Assembly (NCBI GenBank): GCA_900542935.1
Contig: UQPN01000001.1
Span: 134,625-198,624, forward strand
Reading direction: 5' to 3'
DNA: 64,000 bases
Source: an uncultured Eubacteriales bacterium
Lineage (GTDB): Bacteria; Bacillota; Clostridia; Christensenellales; Borkfalkiaceae
Shown here: piece after piece, positions 1 through 9,049 of the stretch
How positions within the stretch are numbered: position 1 is the stretch's first letter
Layout of the letters: the number at the start of each line of letters is the position of its first letter
Position numbers and translations under genes: made by a program
Notes under the pieces: generated by a model
Databases searched by the model: none
Told to the model about the DNA's origin: nothing
Seen by the model: only the letters and a program-made list of their open reading frames with translations

Positions 1-111
1 AACGGATTGATTGACGAAAGCGAATATGCAAAGGTCGAGAAAGAGCGCGCCCGTTACAAGGGGAACGTGATAGACAAAAGAAAGACGAAAAAGGCGGTGA
101 TTCAATATGAT
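1..111 (+). CDS. Partial small SHOCT-like helper protein upstream of recombinase
   Basis: The frame is open from base 1 and ends at TGA 109-111, giving a 36-residue C-terminal piece beginning NGLIDESEYAKVEKERARYK. The pattern of a short helix, a G-hydrophobic-hydrophobic turn and a charged helix is what SHOCT-type small proteins show. Its stop overlaps the ATG of the recombinase, which implies translational coupling. A related short charged ORF precedes the recombinase remnant at 26565, so this looks like a conserved helper-recombinase pair. The 5' end lies outside the window. The family assignment is by pattern only. Confidence 0.5.
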
Positions 112-1879
112 TGAAAACGGTATGGTAATGCCGACAGACGTAAACTTCGACCGTAAAAGACAGCGGAAAGTTGTATTTTACGGAAGGGTAAGTACGGAAC
201 ATGAAGCACAATTGGCTGCATTAGAGAATCAAATACAGTGGTATGATGATATAGCGGCGAAAAATCCGAATTGGTACATTTTAAAAAAGTATATCGACGA
301 AGGCATCACGGGCACGCAGGCGAAGAAAAGACCTGCGTTTCTGCAAATGGTGCAGGATGCGAAACAAAAGAAATTCGACCTGATCGTAACGCGTGAAGTA
401 TGCCGTTTTGCAAGAAATACGGTGGATACGCTCGTCGTTACGCGTGAGTTGAAAAACTACGGCGTGGAAGTGTATTTTGTGGAAGACAATATCCGGACGA
501 TGGACGGAGACGGTGAACTACGGCTTACGATTATGGCGACTTTGGCGCAGGAAGAGAGCCGTAAAATTTCCGAACGCGTCCGCGCGGGACAGAAAATAAG
601 CCGAGACAAGGGCGTATTGTTCGGAAACGGAAATATTCTCGGATATGACCGCGATAAAGCGAAAGGAACTTATGTCATCAATCCCGAACAGGCGGAAACG
701 GTGCGTATGATTTACGATATGTATTCTGCGGGCAAGGGGATGTCGCAGATACGCAACGAACTGATACGCCTGAAACGCAAGGACAGTTCCGGGTTGGTGC
801 GCTGGGAAAACTGCAAGATAGCGCGGATATTGCATAATTCGACCTATAAGGGGTATCCCGCATATCTGAAATCGCGCAGAAACAATTTCCTCGACCAGAA
901 AATCATAAGAAACCGCGACGAAGATACCTATCTGTATGTGAAAGGCGATTTCGAGCCGATTATAAGCGAGGAACAGTGGGACAGATGCCGTCAGATACGG
1001 GAACAGCGCGTCCGTCGCAATAAAATTCTTACGGAAAACGGGGAAAAGAGCCATCTGACAGGCGTTCATACAAGCGACGACGTCTGGACGAAAAAACTCC
1101 GCTGCCGTTGCGGTTATCGTATGCGCAGGAATAAGTGGCGGAAGAACAGAAACGGCGAGTTGATTTACGGATATAAGTGCTATAATCAGTTGAATAACGG
1201 CACAAAAACCACAAGGCAACAGGCGGGTGTGGACGATGCCGGGTTCTGCGACCTGAAAGAAATCTGCGACTGGAAACTTGAAATGATGGCAAGGCGCATT
1301 TTCTCGGGTTTATGGGGGAACAAGAAAGATATTCTGAACAAAGTGTCGTCGTTATATCAGGTAGGCGTGTTTATGGAATATCGCGAAGCCGAAACGGTGA
1401 AAGACCGGGTAACGGAACAGCTTGCCAAACTGGACGAAAAACTGAAAAAACTTACCCGTATGCGGCTGGAGGACGAAATAACGCGGGAATCGTATTTCGA
1501 GTTCAAAAGCGAGATAGAGAAAGAAAAACTCGATTTACTGAGCAAACGGCGGGTGCTGGATGCGGGAATGGTTCCGAACGGAAATCCGGAAGATCCGGCG
1601 AAAAAGGTGGAAGACTTTCTGCTGGCGAAAATGGATTTTACCGACCATCGTATCGACAGAGACGTAATCGGTCAGTTCGTCGGCACGATTGTTCCCGTTA
1701 CGGAAACGTGTTTCAACTGGTATATGAATTTCGACCTTGCAGACAAATCCGACGATATGAAAAAGCTCGTGTGGGAGTTTACGATAGATTATAAAGAAGC
1801 GAAATCTTACCGGAAAGAACGGGACGGAATGCTCAGGCAAAATCAATGGCACGACCTGACGGTAAGAGTGTTTATGTAA
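107..1879 (+). CDS. Large serine recombinase (resolvase/invertase superfamily, TnpX-like)
   Basis: This 590-aa protein would catalyse site-specific integration and excision of a mobile element. An N-terminal resolvase domain (about residues 20-165) starts with VVFYGRVST, where Ser29 is the expected nucleophile; conserved helix residues such as QEESRKISERV follow. A recombinase domain runs from about 170 to 290 (GYDRDKAKGTYVINPEQAE). A Cys-rich zinc-ribbon-type segment with the LRCRCGYRMRRNK motif lies near 330-360, and a coiled-coil arm spans about 425-480. Length and order match large serine recombinases of Tn4451 or phage type. The ATG overlaps the upstream stop, and AAGGCGG lies about 9 bases before it. 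A strong terminator follows at once, so this gene probably ends a mobile unit lying mostly to the left. It is intact, unlike the related remnant at 26565. Confidence 0.93.
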   Translation: MIENGMVMPTDVNFDRKRQRKVVFYGRVSTEHEAQLAALENQIQWYDDIAAKNPNWYILKKYIDEGITGTQAKKRPAFLQMVQDAKQKKFDLIVTREVCRFARNTVDTLVVTRELKNYGVEVYFVEDNIRTMDGDGELRLTIMATLAQEESRKISERVRAGQKISRDKGVLFGNGNILGYDRDKAKGTYVINPEQAETVRMIYDMYSAGKGMSQIRNELIRLKRKDSSGLVRWENCKIARILHNSTYKGYPAYLKSRRNNFLDQKIIRNRDEDTYLYVKGDFEPIISEEQWDRCRQIREQRVRRNKILTENGEKSHLTGVHTSDDVWTKKLRCRCGYRMRRNKWRKNRNGELIYGYKCYNQLNNGTKTTRQQAGVDDAGFCDLKEICDWKLEMMARRIFSGLWGNKKDILNKVSSLYQVGVFMEYREAETVKDRVTEQLAKLDEKLKKLTRMRLEDEITRESYFEFKSEIEKEKLDLLSKRRVLDAGMVPNGNPEDPAKKVEDFLLAKMDFTDHRIDRDVIGQFVGTIVPVTETCFNWYMNFDLADKSDDMKKLVWEFTIDYKEAKSYRKERDGMLRQNQWHDLTVRVFM

Positions 1880-1895
1880 CTTTACCGACAGACAG

Positions 1896-1936
1896 AAAAA
1901 CGCCGTCCTTTGCTTTTGCGGAGGACGGCGTTTTTT
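1896..1936 (+). terminator. Rho-independent terminator after the recombinase
   Basis: CGCCGTCCT and AGGACGGCG form a 9-bp GC-rich stem around a short loop, flanked by A- and T-runs. It begins 17 bases after the recombinase stop. Confidence 0.85.
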
Positions 1937-1980
1937 AATGCTTTCAGACTAATAAAAAGATTTCGGGTTTACGATATTCC

Positions 1981-2030
1981 GATTTTATTCCTTTTTAGAA
2001 GAAACGAATATCGGATTTTATTCCTTTTTA
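1981..2030 (+). repeat. 17-bp direct repeat in AT-rich spacer after recombinase
   Basis: GATTTTATTCCTTTTTA occurs at 1981-1997 and again at 2014-2030, a period of 33 bases, within an AT-rich spacer that holds no convincing gene. Similar ATATTCCGAT / ATATCGGAT flanks accompany both copies. Its position just beyond a recombinase would suit an attachment or recombinase-binding site, but nothing else supports that. Confidence 0.5.
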
Positions 2031-2195
2031 CAATAAAACAATATCCGAAAGACAATAAGAGATTGACAATAGATCTGAAGAACCAAAACGAAGGGGATTA
2101 TCAGAAAATAATCCGTCATCTGTCAATTATTTTTATTAGATTTGCATAAAAAATGCAGAAACGGCAAAAATATTTGCGTAATGAGGCGGTTTTGG

Positions 2196-2224
2196 TTGAC
2201 TTTTTGGAGTTTAAAAAATATAAT
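2196..2224 (+). promoter_or_regulatory. Sigma-A type promoter for the AbiL/RloAB pair
   Basis: TTGACT (2196-2201) and TATAAT (2219-2224) are separated by exactly 17 bases. The -10 box lies 19 bases before the ATG at 2244, with AAGAGG between them as ribosome binding site. Confidence 0.8.
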
Positions 2225-2243
2225 ATAATCAAGAGGTATCGTT

Positions 2244-3515
2244 ATGATCATTGATTTTAAATTTAAGAACTATATGTCGTTTGCCGACGAATGTGATTTT
2301 ACAATGCTTGCAAACAAAGATAAATCGCATGAGGAAAATCTGATCGTTGAGAAAAAAGACAGGATTTCGAAAACAAGAATGATTTACGGGGCAAATGCTT
2401 CGGGTAAATCGTCCTTTATCAATGCGATGCTTTTTGTCGTTTCGTTTATTGCCAACTCAAACGCTTTACTCGAAAAAAGACCTATACCTGTAAGTCCGTT
2501 TAAGTTTTGCGACGACTGTTTTAATAAGCCGTCGGAATTTTCCGTTACATTTATTAAGGATGGATTAAAGTACGCTTATCGTTTTAGTTGTACGAGAGAA
2601 AAGGTAATCGATGAACGCTTGGATATTTATTATTCGGCGAAGCCTACAATGATTTTCAACAGAACGAATACAAATAATTACGACTTTAATAAAGATGGAA
2701 AGCTTTTGAATGTATTGAAAGACAGAAATCTGGAAAATAAGTTGTTTTTGGTTACCTCGGCATCGTGGAATTATGAAAAAACCAAACCGGTGGTGGATTA
2801 TTTTCTGAATACCATAATGGTCGCATTGGATATAGAGCCGCTTTGGAAAGCAAATCTGGATAGGATTTATGCCAATAATGAAGTCAATGAATATAAAGCA
2901 TTTTGTTTGAAAATGTTGAATAGTGCGGATATAAGTATCAGCGATTTCAGCGTGGATTCGAAAAAGATTAAAGATGTCGGTAAAAACATAAACACTATCA
3001 AGGAATTTCTTCGTATAGCAACCAAAGGGAATGAAGAAGCGATAGCGCATCTTGAAAATTCAAACGTATACGATTTTATGACGTATCATGACGTTATGAG
3101 TGATAAGGGGACCAGAAGATATGCTTTGAATATAAACGAAGAATCTGTCGGTACCACCAAGATGTTTATGTATTCTCCGTTACTGTACTATGTGTTTAAA
3201 GAAGGTAAAGTTTTATTCGTGGATGAGCTTGATAAAAGTTTTCATCCGTTGATGGTAGAATATCTTGTAAAGATGTTTCTGGACAAAAACATCAATACGA
3301 ATAATGCTCAGCTTATTGCAAATACGCATGACACGAATCTGCTTGACTTAAATATTTTCAGGAGAGACGATATCTGGTTTACGGAAAGGGATTATGAAAG
3401 CGGTAAAACGGAAATGTATCCGTTATCCGATTTTTCGCCGAGAACATCCGAAAACATTGAAAAGGCGTATCTTCTGGGAAGATTCGGTGCTATTCCTTTC
3501 ATTAAGGGGGTATAG
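2244..3515 (+). CDS. AAA15-family ATPase of an AbiL/RloAB-type defence pair
   Basis: This 423-aa protein is an ABC/SMC-like ATPase of the kind paired with RloB or TOPRIM partners in abortive-infection systems. The N-terminus (FKFKNYMSFADECDF) is the typical opening of AAA15/RloA proteins. Walker A is GANASGKS (residues 49-56). Walker B is VLFVDELDKSFHP (near 320-332), followed by ANTHDTNLLD as the switch region, and the insert between them is helical. The RloB partner starts two bases after its stop. Such pairs act against phages: the ATPase senses a trigger and the TOPRIM-like partner is the effector. The family role is established; activity of this copy is inferred. Confidence 0.85.
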   Translation: MIIDFKFKNYMSFADECDFTMLANKDKSHEENLIVEKKDRISKTRMIYGANASGKSSFINAMLFVVSFIANSNALLEKRPIPVSPFKFCDDCFNKPSEFSVTFIKDGLKYAYRFSCTREKVIDERLDIYYSAKPTMIFNRTNTNNYDFNKDGKLLNVLKDRNLENKLFLVTSASWNYEKTKPVVDYFLNTIMVALDIEPLWKANLDRIYANNEVNEYKAFCLKMLNSADISISDFSVDSKKIKDVGKNINTIKEFLRIATKGNEEAIAHLENSNVYDFMTYHDVMSDKGTRRYALNINEESVGTTKMFMYSPLLYYVFKEGKVLFVDELDKSFHPLMVEYLVKMFLDKNINTNNAQLIANTHDTNLLDLNIFRRDDIWFTERDYESGKTEMYPLSDFSPRTSENIEKAYLLGRFGAIPFIKGV

Positions 3516-3516
3516 T

Positions 3517-4125
3517 ATGGCTCAGCGCGCGAAATATAAGAGAGACCGAAAACCTCTTATTTTTATTGTTTGTGAAGGGCGTAATAAGACTGAAAGGACG
3601 TATTTCGGACATTTCAATACCAGAAAAGCACCTTTCAATTTACATATAGTGAACAGTGAGGCTACAGATATCGCCAGCATGGCGAAAAAAGCCGCAGATA
3701 TATTTATCGAAAACCAACTGGATTCCGAATTGGGCGATAAGGTATATTGCCTGGTGGATTTAGATTTGGAACAATGTAAATATGAGAAATACGCCAAAGC
3801 CAAAAAGAAATATAAAAACATAGAAATTATTCCGTCTAATCCATGCTTTGAAATCTGGCTTTTATATTATTTTACAGAAGCGCCCAAAGTAGTTCATTCG
3901 TCTCAACGCGTTAAAGAAGAAATGGTAAAGAAATTACCGGGGTATACGGAAAGTATGGATGTTGTGGGTGTTGCAAATCTGTATGACAAACATTGGATTG
4001 CAATCAAGAATTCGGAAACAAAAAATAGCAGGTATACCGAGGAACTTAATATACTTTCAAAAAATCCGTATACAGAGGTGGCGACCGTTGTCAAGGAATT
4101 GTTAAAGCGGCTGAAGGAATCGTAA
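3517..4125 (+). CDS. RloB-family TOPRIM-like effector (AbiLii-like)
   Basis: This 202-aa protein is the partner of the preceding AAA15 ATPase. The ATG at 3517 is preferred because AAGGGGG lies 7 bases ahead and it follows the ATPase stop by one base; the open frame extends further upstream but only inside the ATPase gene. Recognisable RloB signatures are IVCEGRNKTERTYF near the N-terminus, LVDLDLEQ in the middle and SNPCFEIWLLYYF after it. They match the Glu, Asp-x-Asp and C-terminal aromatic block of this TOPRIM-related family, thought to cleave nucleic acid. AbiLi/AbiLii and RloAB share this architecture. Confidence 0.83.
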   Translation: MAQRAKYKRDRKPLIFIVCEGRNKTERTYFGHFNTRKAPFNLHIVNSEATDIASMAKKAADIFIENQLDSELGDKVYCLVDLDLEQCKYEKYAKAKKKYKNIEIIPSNPCFEIWLLYYFTEAPKVVHSSQRVKEEMVKKLPGYTESMDVVGVANLYDKHWIAIKNSETKNSRYTEELNILSKNPYTEVATVVKELLKRLKES

Positions 4126-4401
4126 AAAGCCGCATTTAATTGTTCTTTATTTTAGTTTTATTATTAGCGGTTATTGGCTAAAAATTCAAAAAAATACGGA
4201 AAAACGGCGCAAGAAAACGCAAAAAAAATATTGCGTACAGTCGGGCGATAATATATATCCCGAAGACGGGCGATTTTCGATTGCAGACAGTAATGTTACC
4301 TATCGGTCGCTTTTGAAAGCTTTTGCGCAGGCGAACATTCGCAATCCCAGGTCCTAAATCTTGGGCTAAAACTTAATTAAAACACTATATATTGTGTTTG
4401 T
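4126..4401 (+). other. Gene-free AT-rich spacer with a decayed reading frame
   Basis: No complete gene is visible. A frame without stops runs through this spacer to TAA 4355-4357; its C-terminal part reads like protein (YCVQSGDNIYPEDGRFSIAD then YRSLLKAFAQANIRNPRS) but has no start codon. It may be the tail of a gene lost by insertion or deletion. I do not recognise the family. Confidence 0.3.
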
Positions 4402-4435
4402 GAGCCTGTATCTTTTAGGTACAGGCTCTGTTTTT
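4402..4435 (+). terminator. Rho-independent terminator
   Basis: GAGCCTGTA (4402-4410) pairs with TACAGGCTC (4420-4428) around a 9-base loop, followed by TGTTTTT. It would end transcription from the AbiL-like pair or its decayed neighbour. Confidence 0.8.
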
Positions 4436-4576
4436 ATCTTTTTACGGCAAAAAATAAGCCAAAAAATCGCTGAAAAAAGTTTTATTCCACCGAAGTTGAA
4501 CACTTTACAAGGGTAAAAAATTTTGGTATAATGAATAATAAAGAAAGTCATAGTAAAAAGGGTAAAAACGGGTAAA

Positions 4577-5113
4577 ATGACCAATTACAGAGCTATTTTA
4601 GAGTATCATTATAAAGGAAACACCACAACGCAAGTCGCAAGGATTTGTGAATGTTCTCGTACAACGGTGTTGAAAACGATAAAAAGAGCGAAAGAATGCG
4701 GTCTTACTCAATCTTCTGTTGCCGGAATGAACGATTTTAAGCTTCTTTGTAAACTTTATCCTAATAGAGTTCAAAGAGCAGAATATACTTACCCTGATTT
4801 TGAGGCTATTATCAAAGATAAGAAGAAGAGAAAATTAACGAAATACGTTGCTTGGCGCAGATATTATAAAAGAACGATTGCGGCAGGCGGTAGACCATAT
4901 AAAAAATCCCAATTTTTTAAGTTGTATAAAACGTTTTATAGTAGAAGTAGTCTTAGATTTAAGAATACGAAAACAATAGACCAAATAAAGGCATATAGGC
5001 TTGTTGGTCGTTATTTTGAATCTTCAAGAATGACAAATTCTCTTGAAAATTTGAAAAGCGAAATTTTGGAGTTTTGTAAAAAACTGCGATTGTGTCCACA
5101 ACGGATATTTTAG
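4577..5113 (+). pseudogene. istA: Truncated IS21-family transposase IstA (N-terminal part)
   Basis: The 178-aa frame opens with MTNYRAILEYHYKGNTTTQV and a helix-turn-helix (ARICECSRTTVLKTIKRAKE) typical of the IS21 IstA N-terminus. The spacer and the second helical segment (LTKYVAWRRYYKRTIAAGG...YKKSQFFKLYKTF) also match. IstA is usually about 400-500 aa with a DDE integrase core; here similarity fades after about residue 118 and there is no core. No istB follows and no flanking terminal repeats are obvious. It is therefore a remnant. The alternative, a domesticated DNA-binding protein, cannot be excluded. Confidence 0.65.
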
Positions 5114-5528
5114 CTTTTCAAGTGTGCCAAATATGGCTTTTCTTAGGCGCTCGAAAAACTTGGCATTCTTGGCACTCTTGAACAAATTTATATCAAATAG
5201 CGTCTTTTTGCCTAAAAAAGCGTAAAAATACGCCGTTTTTGCTACACTAAGGATGCCAATGGGTTTTGCGCACTTGAATTTCTTGCGTTAAAATATACCC
5301 GTTTGGGTATAATACGCTAAAAAAACTTAAGAATAGTCCCGAAATGGTATAAAAACGATTACATATTTGCTCCGCAAAATTGTATTTAATGCAATTATCT
5401 GGAGCAAATATTTTTTGTATAAAAATTAACTAAATTTACGCAAAACCCCCAAGAAATGCAGTGTTTTACGTTAAAATGGTTAAAAATTAAAGATTTAAAA
5501 TAAAATTACCTAAATTGCATAAAAAGCG
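5114..5528 (+). other. AT-rich intergenic region without genes
   Basis: No coding frame is convincing here. It contains one clear terminator hairpin (5363-5416) and several TTACGTTAAAAT-like AT-rich words. It separates the istA remnant from the AbiE promoter. Confidence 0.6.
5363..5416 (+). terminator. Long stem-loop terminator
   Basis: ATATTTGCTCC (5363-5373) pairs perfectly with GGAGCAAATAT (5401-5411). An inner stem AATTG/CAATT lies within the loop, and a run of T follows. The AT-rich reverse strand could also work as a terminator. Confidence 0.7.
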
Positions 5529-5557
5529 TTGACATTTATTCGTAAATTATGTAAAAT
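5529..5557 (+). promoter_or_regulatory. Sigma-A type promoter of the AbiE operon
   Basis: TTGACA (5529-5534) and TAAAAT (5552-5557) are spaced by 17 bases, 31 bases before the abiEi ATG. AbiEi antitoxins are known to repress their own promoter, so the operator should lie here. Confidence 0.8.
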
Positions 5558-5587
5558 AGGTATAACAATATAAGGAAAAATGTAGAA

Positions 5588-6325
5588 ATGGAAGATTTTT
5601 ATCAAACTCACGCATTGTTTCGTACACAAGATATTTTAGAAAATTTTACAAGTGTTCGTAGCATGCAAGCGAAATTAAAATCATTAATTGACGTCGGTCG
5701 TATAGCCAAAATAAAAAACGGGTTATATGCGACGGTCAATCCTTTAACAGGAGATATATTTGCGAGTCGTTTTGAAATAGCGTCAGCGCTCTTTGAAAAT
5801 GCCTGCGTTGCATATCATTCGGCGTTAGAATTTCACGGGTTTGGCAATCAAATGTTTTCGGAAGTGCAAGTTTTTACCGAGAAAAGAAATATTCCCTTTG
5901 AATATAACGGGCTTGAATATAAATTTTTCTCTTATACCGCAAAGGGTGGAATAATGCGCTTAGAACAAAATGCGGAAATCGTCGTTACGGATTTAGAAAA
6001 AACGGTTGTTGACTGTATTGACCGCATTGACCTTGCAGGTGGACTTGAAGAACTTGTTACGGCGTTAAACGGGATAACACATCTTGACGAGCAAGCGTTA
6101 TTGACCTATTTAAAAGAATATGATAAGAAATTCGTTTATAAAAAAGCGGGATTTTTACTTTCATTACTCAAGAAAGACATTTTTTCACAAAACTTCTTTG
6201 ATATATGCAAGCAAAATTGCTCTATAAAATTAGAAGATATAAGCGAAAACAAAAAGATGCCGAGAAAAACGGATAAGTATTGGGGGCTTATGTATCCTGA
6301 AAAACTTATAAACACGGAGAACTGA
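5588..6325 (+). CDS. abiEi: AbiEi-family antitoxin (type IV toxin-antitoxin)
   Basis: This 245-aa protein has an N-terminal winged helix (about residues 1-55, TQDILENFTSVRSMQAKLKS...GRIAKIKNGLYATV) and the AbiEi C-terminal domain. The family features ACVAYHSALEFHGF and EIVVTDLEKTVVDCIDR are present. AbiEi counters the AbiEii nucleotidyltransferase and autoregulates the operon. AAGGA lies ahead of the ATG. The AbiEii gene starts one base after its stop, the usual gene order. Confidence 0.88.
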   Translation: MEDFYQTHALFRTQDILENFTSVRSMQAKLKSLIDVGRIAKIKNGLYATVNPLTGDIFASRFEIASALFENACVAYHSALEFHGFGNQMFSEVQVFTEKRNIPFEYNGLEYKFFSYTAKGGIMRLEQNAEIVVTDLEKTVVDCIDRIDLAGGLEELVTALNGITHLDEQALLTYLKEYDKKFVYKKAGFLLSLLKKDIFSQNFFDICKQNCSIKLEDISENKKMPRKTDKYWGLMYPEKLINTEN

Positions 6326-6326
6326 T

Positions 6327-7262
6327 ATGATAAACCTAGCTCAAAAGAACGTAGTTAAAATAGCAAAAGAAACCAACTTTATAAAAGATAACGTTGAAAA
6401 GGTTATGCGCCTTGCGGATATTTTAGAGTTTGTGTTTACGTCTAAGTGGAAAGATAAACTCGCTCTTAAAGGTGGAACGGCTATCAATTTGTTTTATCGT
6501 GAACTTCCAAGACTTTCGGTTGATATTGATTTAGACTATATCGGCGACACGAAAGAAGAAATGGAAAAAGATAAGGAAGAACTTTGGAACTTCTTGCAAA
6601 TGGCATTATTTCAAAAGAATTATTCTCTTTCGCCGCAAAGCAAAAGATATTTTGCTTTAGATTCCGCCGTTTTTCAATATATCAATAACGCAGGCAACCG
6701 AGACAATATCAAAATAGAAATAAATTATCTTGACAGAAAGCATGTTCTTCCGTTAAATGATAAACATATTAAAACACCTGTTGCCGAAAGCGATACGTGC
6801 GTAAAAGTTTTAAGTGCTTGTGAATTATACGGAAGTAAACTTGCGGCATTGATTGGTCGTTGTAAGCCAAGAGATATTTACGACGTTTACGGGCTTATTG
6901 AAAGTGGGGATGTGGAAGATAAAGAAATGCTTAAAAAGTGCACAATCTTCTATAACTGTATCGGTGGCGATGCTAGCATTTGCGACGTTTCGCTTGATAT
7001 TTTAGATGGAGTTACGGACAGAGATATTAACAGGCAATTAAAACCTATGCTTAACAAAAACGACCGTTTCAAAAAAGACGCGGTAATCGCATCGATAAAA
7101 GAATATTTGCAAGAATTGCTTGTGTTTAGCGATAACGAAAAGGAATTTGTAAAAGAGTTTGCTTCTAAAAACTATCGCCCTGAACTTTTATTTGAAGATA
7201 AAGATATTGTAGAACGCATCTATACGCACCCGATGGCATTGTGGAGAGTTAGAGAAAATTAA
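6327..7262 (+). CDS. abiEii: AbiEii-family nucleotidyltransferase toxin
   Basis: This 311-aa protein is the toxin of the pair. The nucleotidyltransferase core shows ALKGGTAINLF (GGT at residues 49-51) and SVDIDLDYI (DIDLD at 66-70, the metal-binding acidic pair). The later family motif SKLAALIGRCKPRDIYDVYGL is also present. Known AbiEii toxins modify tRNA acceptor ends or other nucleotide substrates, causing reversible growth arrest and phage abortion. Length is normal for the family and the frame is intact. Confidence 0.88.
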   Translation: MINLAQKNVVKIAKETNFIKDNVEKVMRLADILEFVFTSKWKDKLALKGGTAINLFYRELPRLSVDIDLDYIGDTKEEMEKDKEELWNFLQMALFQKNYSLSPQSKRYFALDSAVFQYINNAGNRDNIKIEINYLDRKHVLPLNDKHIKTPVAESDTCVKVLSACELYGSKLAALIGRCKPRDIYDVYGLIESGDVEDKEMLKKCTIFYNCIGGDASICDVSLDILDGVTDRDINRQLKPMLNKNDRFKKDAVIASIKEYLQELLVFSDNEKEFVKEFASKNYRPELLFEDKDIVERIYTHPMALWRVREN

Positions 7263-7275
7263 AAACTTTTATAAA

Positions 7276-7310
7276 TATGACTGAAGTTGTCATATATACT
7301 GTGCTAAAAT
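7276..7310 (+). promoter_or_regulatory. Promoter with TATGAC...GTCATA operator-like palindrome
   Basis: TATGAC (7276-7281) and GTCATA (7289-7294) form an inverted repeat around 7 bases, followed by an extended -10 box TGC-TAAAAT (7302-7310). Nearly the same arrangement, with identical 29-base spacing, lies at 28305-28339. It drives the DUF2075 remnant. The reuse suggests a common defence regulator. Confidence 0.6.
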
Positions 7311-7346
7311 CAAGTTGATTTTAGCAAACAAGGAGAAAGGCTTATT

Positions 7347-9049
7347 ATGAGTCGTTGTTTATATAACAGCAGTTTTGAGAAATTCATAAACGCTGATGAT
7401 AATTCAATATTTTGTGCGTTATGTGATAATTATCACGGTGACGCACTTACAACCACAAGAGAAGCTTGGAGGTCTGAAATATCCATCATAAAGGGAGTTT
7501 TATTAAATTATGCGGATAAAAATGGTCAAGTTATATTTGAATATGATATTCCGCGTCTTGGAAAGCGTATTGACGTCGTTTTGCTTTTCAAAGGCATAGT
7601 TTTTTGCGTTGAATTTAAGGTTGGCGAATCAAAGATATTAGAGGCAGATATTGACAAAGTTCTTGACTATGCATTAGACCTTAAAAACTTCCATAAATTT
7701 AGTCAGGACAATCTTATTGTTCCTATTTTAGTTGCAACAAATTATAGCAATTCGTCTACCGATATTAGAATGTCCGTTTATGATGACAGGTTTTTAATCC
7801 GCTCGTAACAGGCAAAGCAGGCGATATCATAGAAGCGAAAGCAAAAAACTCTCCGATTCACGTAGAGAGGTAGGCAAGTTTATTCAAATTATCCACCGTT
7901 ATCGTGATAATATGCTTGCAAAAATCAAGAATCCGGTTGAAAACGGAGTTTTAGAGATTGACACTGAAAAGGCGGTAAAACTTGCAGAATCTGGCTACGG
8001 CGAAGTGGAACACGTTGCAATTTTTGACGAGGCGCAACGTTCTTGGACGCATAAAAGACTTGCGGATTATCTTAAAAGAGGCGGAACGTACGGTAATATA
8101 TTAAAAGTTCCTAATTTTCCTATGTCTGAGGCGGCGTTTTTGATTTGGTCACTTGACCAACGTGAGGGATGGGCAACGATTATTTGTCTTGTTGGTGGCG
8201 GTCAAGAAATTAACACGGGTGAAGCTGGTATTTCCGAGTGGATTAACGCGCTTAATGAAAAATTCCCGCATTGGAATGTTTATATTTCGTCGAAATTAAC
8301 GGAGGCAGAATACGCCGAAGGTAAAGTGAACGTATTGCTTGAAAAGAACGATAAAGTTACATATTCTGACAATTTACACCTTGCGGTTTCCTTGCGTTCT
8401 TATAGAGCGGAAAAACTCTCTGCGTTTGTTCATGTATTGCTGGCTATTGAGCCGACTGCGGCGGAATTATATAAAGAAATTAAGGGCAAGTATTCTATCG
8501 TACTTACAAGGGGGATATGGAAAAGGCAAAAAGGTGGTTACACGATAAAGTTAGGGGAACGAAGCGCACAGGTGTTCTTATAACAAAGGAGTCGGCAAGA
8601 TTTAAGCCTTCGGGGATCCACGTATTACTTTCAGGTGATGAAAATGCTGTTCATTGGTTCTTAGGAGATAAAATTGACACAAGAGCATCAAATTATCTTG
8701 AAGATGCGGCAACAGAAATCCAAGTACAAGGATTAGAGCTTGATTATACGTGTTTACTTTGGGATGCCGATATGCGATATGAAAACGGCTAGTGTCGTTT
8801 TTATAGATTTAACGGGCAAATAATCCCGTGAAATAGCGCGCGAAAACAAGCAAGATTTAATGAAGTATATGCTTAATGCTTACCGTGTTTTATTGACACG
8901 TGCGAGAGCTGGTATGGTTATATGTGTTCCTGAAGGCAATGGAAACAAAAAACCCTAGTGGATTTTGGGAAGATTGTACACGTTTGCCTGAATATTACAA
9001 CGGTACATATCAATACTTAAAAAGTTTAGGAATGAAGAAATATAAATGA
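7347..9049 (+). pseudogene. DUF2075 (Schlafen group 3-like) helicase, disrupted by deletion and frameshifts
   Basis: Three frames together read as one DUF2075 protein. Residues from 7347-7808 give the N-terminal PD-(D/E)XK-like part (RIDVVLLFKGIVFCVEFKVGE). The next recognisable block resumes at about 7800 (NPLVTGKAGDIIEAKAKNSP), then in another frame GKFIQIIHRYRDNML, the Walker B-type FDEAQRSW and LVGGGQEINTGEAGISEW (7860-8583). A further frameshift leads to GIHVLLSGDENAVHWF and ELDYTCLLWDADM (8517-8792), then YRVLLTRARAGMVICVPEG and FWEDCTRLPEYYNGTYQYL up to TGA 9047-9049. The roughly 200-residue segment with Walker A, expected between VYDDRF and NPLV, is missing. The gene cannot make an active helicase. 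Confidence 0.75.

Noticed and set aside
518..1219. 233-aa open frame on the minus strand inside the recombinase
   Set aside because: The + strand gene has full recombinase domain structure; the antisense frame has no start signal or recognisable domain.
1910..2149. 79-aa open frame after the recombinase
   Set aside because: It begins inside the terminator, is Phe/Ile/Arg-rich from AT-rich repeats, and has no ribosome binding site or family resemblance.
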